Source: Clostridiales bacterium (GTDB lineage: Bacteria > Bacillota > Clostridia > Oscillospirales > CAG-272). Taken from it: a stretch of 7,568 bases of DNA. The stretch lies in NCBI GenBank assembly GCA_012511425.1, contig JAAZGC010000018.1, positions 1 to 7,568 on the forward strand, in the 5' to 3' direction. Below the pieces are notes generated by a model. That model did not search any database. It saw only the letters and a program-made list of their open reading frames with translations, and was not told where the DNA came from. Positions within the stretch are counted from its first letter, which is position 1; every line of letters starts with the position of its first letter. This document shows, one piece after another, positions 6,171 to 7,568 of the stretch. The position numbers and the translations under genes are program-made.

Positions 6171-6929
6171 TCAGTTTTTTTCTTTCGAACCGGACAGGCG
6201 GACTCGTTCCGCCTGCGACATCCGCAGATATACCGGCGCAAGCGTCTGATGAGTAAAAAGCCGCTCCTCCGCCATGTCAAAAAGCGCCACGGCGCCGACG
6301 GACGCGGCGTTCTGCCTCCTCAGCAGCCGGGGAGTTTCGCGGAATCTTTCTTTAATCCCGTCAAAGTCCGACGCCGTTAGCTTTGATACCGCCAAATCAT
6401 AGCCGTCGCCGACAAAAAAGATCGGTTTCACAGGCTCGACTGTCAAAAGGTCTTCCATCAGCTCATCAAAGCTCAGCACCCGATCTGCGCATAGCCGCCG
6501 CTGCCGTCCTTCCGCCGTGTCAAGAAACAGCGCGTTGTAAAACTGGCTCCGCCGCGCGTCCATAACCGGGACGATAAGGGCGTCCCTCGCCGTTATATGG
6601 AGATTATACGCCAGAGCTTCAAGCGTCGAAACCCCGGCGCAGGGCTTGTTTTTCGGATAAGCCAGCCCTTTTATCAGTGAAACGCCTATCCTTACCCCGG
6701 TAAAGGAACCGGGTCCCGCCGCGCAGGCAAACAGCCCGATATCCGAAATTTTAAGTCCGGCGGCGCCGATAAGCGCGTCAGCCGCAGCAAGCAAGGTTTC
6801 GGAATGGGTGCGAACGCCGTTTACGGCGGCTGAAGCGAGAAGCTCCTCGCCCTTCATCACCGCGGCGGCGGCAGTTACCGCGGTTGAATCAAGCGCTAGA
6901 ATATAAGGCTTGTCGTTTAAATCGTTCAT
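6171..6929 (-). CDS. tsaB: tRNA N6-threonylcarbamoyladenosine biosynthesis protein TsaB
   Basis: A 252-aa ASKHA-fold protein that partners TsaD (and TsaE) in transferring threonylcarbamoyl to A37 of ANN-decoding tRNAs. Seen here are the N-terminal strand ILALDST (10-16), the highly typical GPGSFTGVRIG (72-82), the STLEALAY helix start (101-108), MDARRSQFYNALF (123-135), and the C-terminal LAPVYLRMSQAE (230-241). Length is normal for Firmicutes TsaB; the protein is a non-catalytic scaffold. It starts 1 nt after the tsaE stop (TGA A ATG) without a clear ribosome binding site, so translation is probably coupled to tsaE. tsaD and rimI, common neighbours in other genomes, do not follow; rpiB does. 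The tail ending SGSKEKN is polar and unremarkable. Confidence 0.95.
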   Translation of the reverse strand: MNDLNDKPYILALDSTAVTAAAAVMKGEELLASAAVNGVRTHSETLLAAADALIGAAGLKISDIGLFACAAGPGSFTGVRIGVSLIKGLAYPKNKPCAGVSTLEALAYNLHITARDALIVPVMDARRSQFYNALFLDTAEGRQRRLCADRVLSFDELMEDLLTVEPVKPIFFVGDGYDLAVSKLTASDFDGIKERFRETPRLLRRQNAASVGAVALFDMAEERLFTHQTLAPVYLRMSQAERVRLSGSKEKN

Positions 6930-6930
6930 T

Positions 6931-7446
6931 TCAGGTCTTGTCTTTATAAAATACGCGTATATGCCGCGGCTCGTTGCCGCTCCCTTCGATATCGACTGTG
7001 TAAAGGCTGTCGGGAAGGGCGTATTCGATGTTCTCTCCCCACTCGACCGCCATTATGATGCGGGAATTCCCGCTGGCATAGGCGTTCGGATTATCGGGAA
7101 TCTCCGACGGAAACCAGTCGAAGAATCCGACCGAAAAAAGATCGTCTTCGCCGTGAATCCGCCAGACATCAAAGTGCGCGACCGTGACATCCGCCCCGTC
7201 GGGGCAGCATCCGCGGTATTCGTTCAATATGGTGTAGCTCGGGCTGTGCACATAAACATCTTCGTTAAAACGTCTGACAAGCCCGCGGATAAAAGCGGTC
7301 TTGCCGGCGCCCAGCTCTCCGTTAAGAGCTATGAACACAAAAGCGGTTTTTTGCAGTTCCGACAATATGACTTCGCTTAAGCGATATCCGAGTTCTTCGG
7401 TTTCCGACGCATCGCGGGTAATCTCATCGAAGAGGAGATTTGTCAT
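6931..7446 (-). CDS. tsaE: tRNA threonylcarbamoyladenosine biosynthesis ATPase TsaE
   Basis: A 171-aa P-loop ATPase of the YjeE family that drives the TsaB-TsaD cycle in t6A synthesis. Walker A is GELGAGKT (43-50). The switch region is HSPSYTILNEY (67-77, usually SPTFTL), followed by AHFDVWRI (90-97, with D93) and VEWGENI (134-140, usually EWPE). The protein is somewhat longer than the usual 150 or so residues because of an extra polar stretch at about 113-129 (with PDNPNAY inside) before the VEWGE motif. Its ATG overlaps the stop codon of the preceding fhs gene (ATGA at 7446-7443), and no clear Shine-Dalgarno is seen, so translation is probably coupled. It is followed after 1 nt by tsaB. Confidence 0.94.
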   Translation of the reverse strand: MTNLLFDEITRDASETEELGYRLSEVILSELQKTAFVFIALNGELGAGKTAFIRGLVRRFNEDVYVHSPSYTILNEYRGCCPDGADVTVAHFDVWRIHGEDDLFSVGFFDWFPSEIPDNPNAYASGNSRIIMAVEWGENIEYALPDSLYTVDIEGSGNEPRHIRVFYKDKT

Positions 7447-7568
7447 GACAATCCGGTTATCACGCCGTCGTCGTCGACGTCAATGTTCCATGCGGACGGC
7501 GCCTTTGAAAGCCCCGGCATTGTCAGGATAGTTCCGGTAAGAGCGACAATAAATCCGGCTCCGGCGGA
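7443..7568 (-). CDS. fhs: Formate--tetrahydrofolate ligase, C-terminal end (last 41 codons)
   Basis: The frame is open from the right edge to a TGA at 7445-7443 and encodes 41 residues. The tail contains AGAGFIVALTGTILTMPGL, followed by ALSKAP-like residues and the closing IDVDDDGVITGL. This matches the well-known C-terminus of Fhs (LTG..MTMPGLPK.P.A..IDID..G.I.GL). The enzyme ligates formate to tetrahydrofolate using ATP, feeding 10-formyl-THF to purine synthesis, or acetogenic C1 metabolism in anaerobes. The visible part shows small differences, such as SKAP for PKxP and WN for xK, but no breakage. The rest lies outside the window. The stop codon overlaps the tsaE start, so it is probably the upstream gene of the same operon. 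Confidence 0.85.
   Translation of the reverse strand, partial: SAGAGFIVALTGTILTMPGLSKAPSAWNIDVDDDGVITGLS

Noticed and set aside
6146..6280. N-terminal extension of the rpiB frame by 45 codons
   Set aside because: It overlaps tsaB out of frame, is rich in Arg and Ser with no homology, and the internal ATG at 6145 has the proper ribosome binding site and family-typical N-terminus.
7466..7483. Repetitive GTC/GAC tract
   Set aside because: It encodes the Asp-rich DVDDDG of the Fhs C-terminus and is explained by the protein sequence.
1..7568. CRISPR arrays, insertion sequences, phage or toxin-antitoxin modules
   Set aside because: I looked for short regular repeats with spacers, terminal inverted repeats with transposase motifs, and small paired genes; none is visible.

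Overview
The window reads as chromosomal DNA of an anaerobic, Firmicutes/Clostridia-type bacterium of intermediate GC content. This is inferred from the strong Shine-Dalgarno sites, an SLH-anchored surface protein with Clostridia-style YxWQ/RC repeats, an OmpR-type regulator of clostridial style and formate-tetrahydrofolate ligase. No species can be named from the sequence alone. No mobile element, CRISPR array, tRNA or rRNA is visible.

Layout: (a) 1-1368, minus strand: a two-component system, with the response regulator gene (679-1368) upstream and the 5' part of a membrane sensor gene (1-571, running off the left edge) downstream. A well-formed intrinsic terminator (631-662) sits between them, so sensor expression probably depends on read-through. 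(b) 1369-1756: a divergent AT-rich intergenic region with a sigma-A-type promoter for each direction, 11-bp-spaced repeats upstream of the regulator -10 box, and helically spaced A-tracts upstream of the rightward promoter. (c) 1757-3913, plus strand: an exported 718-aa protein with a signal peptide, three SLH repeats and five Ig-like repeats, presumably attached to the cell-wall polymer. (d) 3932-3973: a bidirectional terminator between convergent transcription units. (e) 7568-3989, minus strand: a tightly packed five-gene unit reading fhs (only the last 41 codons) > tsaE > tsaB > rpiB > heparinase II/III-like lyase. fhs and tsaE overlap by ATGA, tsaE and tsaB are 1 nt apart, and the last two gaps are about 25 nt, each carrying a ribosome binding site.

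How they fit together: TsaE and TsaB are parts of the machinery that makes the t6A tRNA modification; tsaD is not in the window. fhs and rpiB are C1 and pentose-phosphate housekeeping enzymes. The terminal lyase-family gene is the accessory item. It has no signal peptide, so it probably acts on imported oligosaccharides, and its pairing with an RpiB-family isomerase is suggestive but unproven. The two-component system may control itself and the divergent surface protein.

I do not see a clear new defence, mobile or genetic system. The more interesting points are the intra-operon terminator, the repeat-bearing regulator promoter, the odd operon partnership of a lyase with t6A genes, and the cysteine pattern of the surface repeats.
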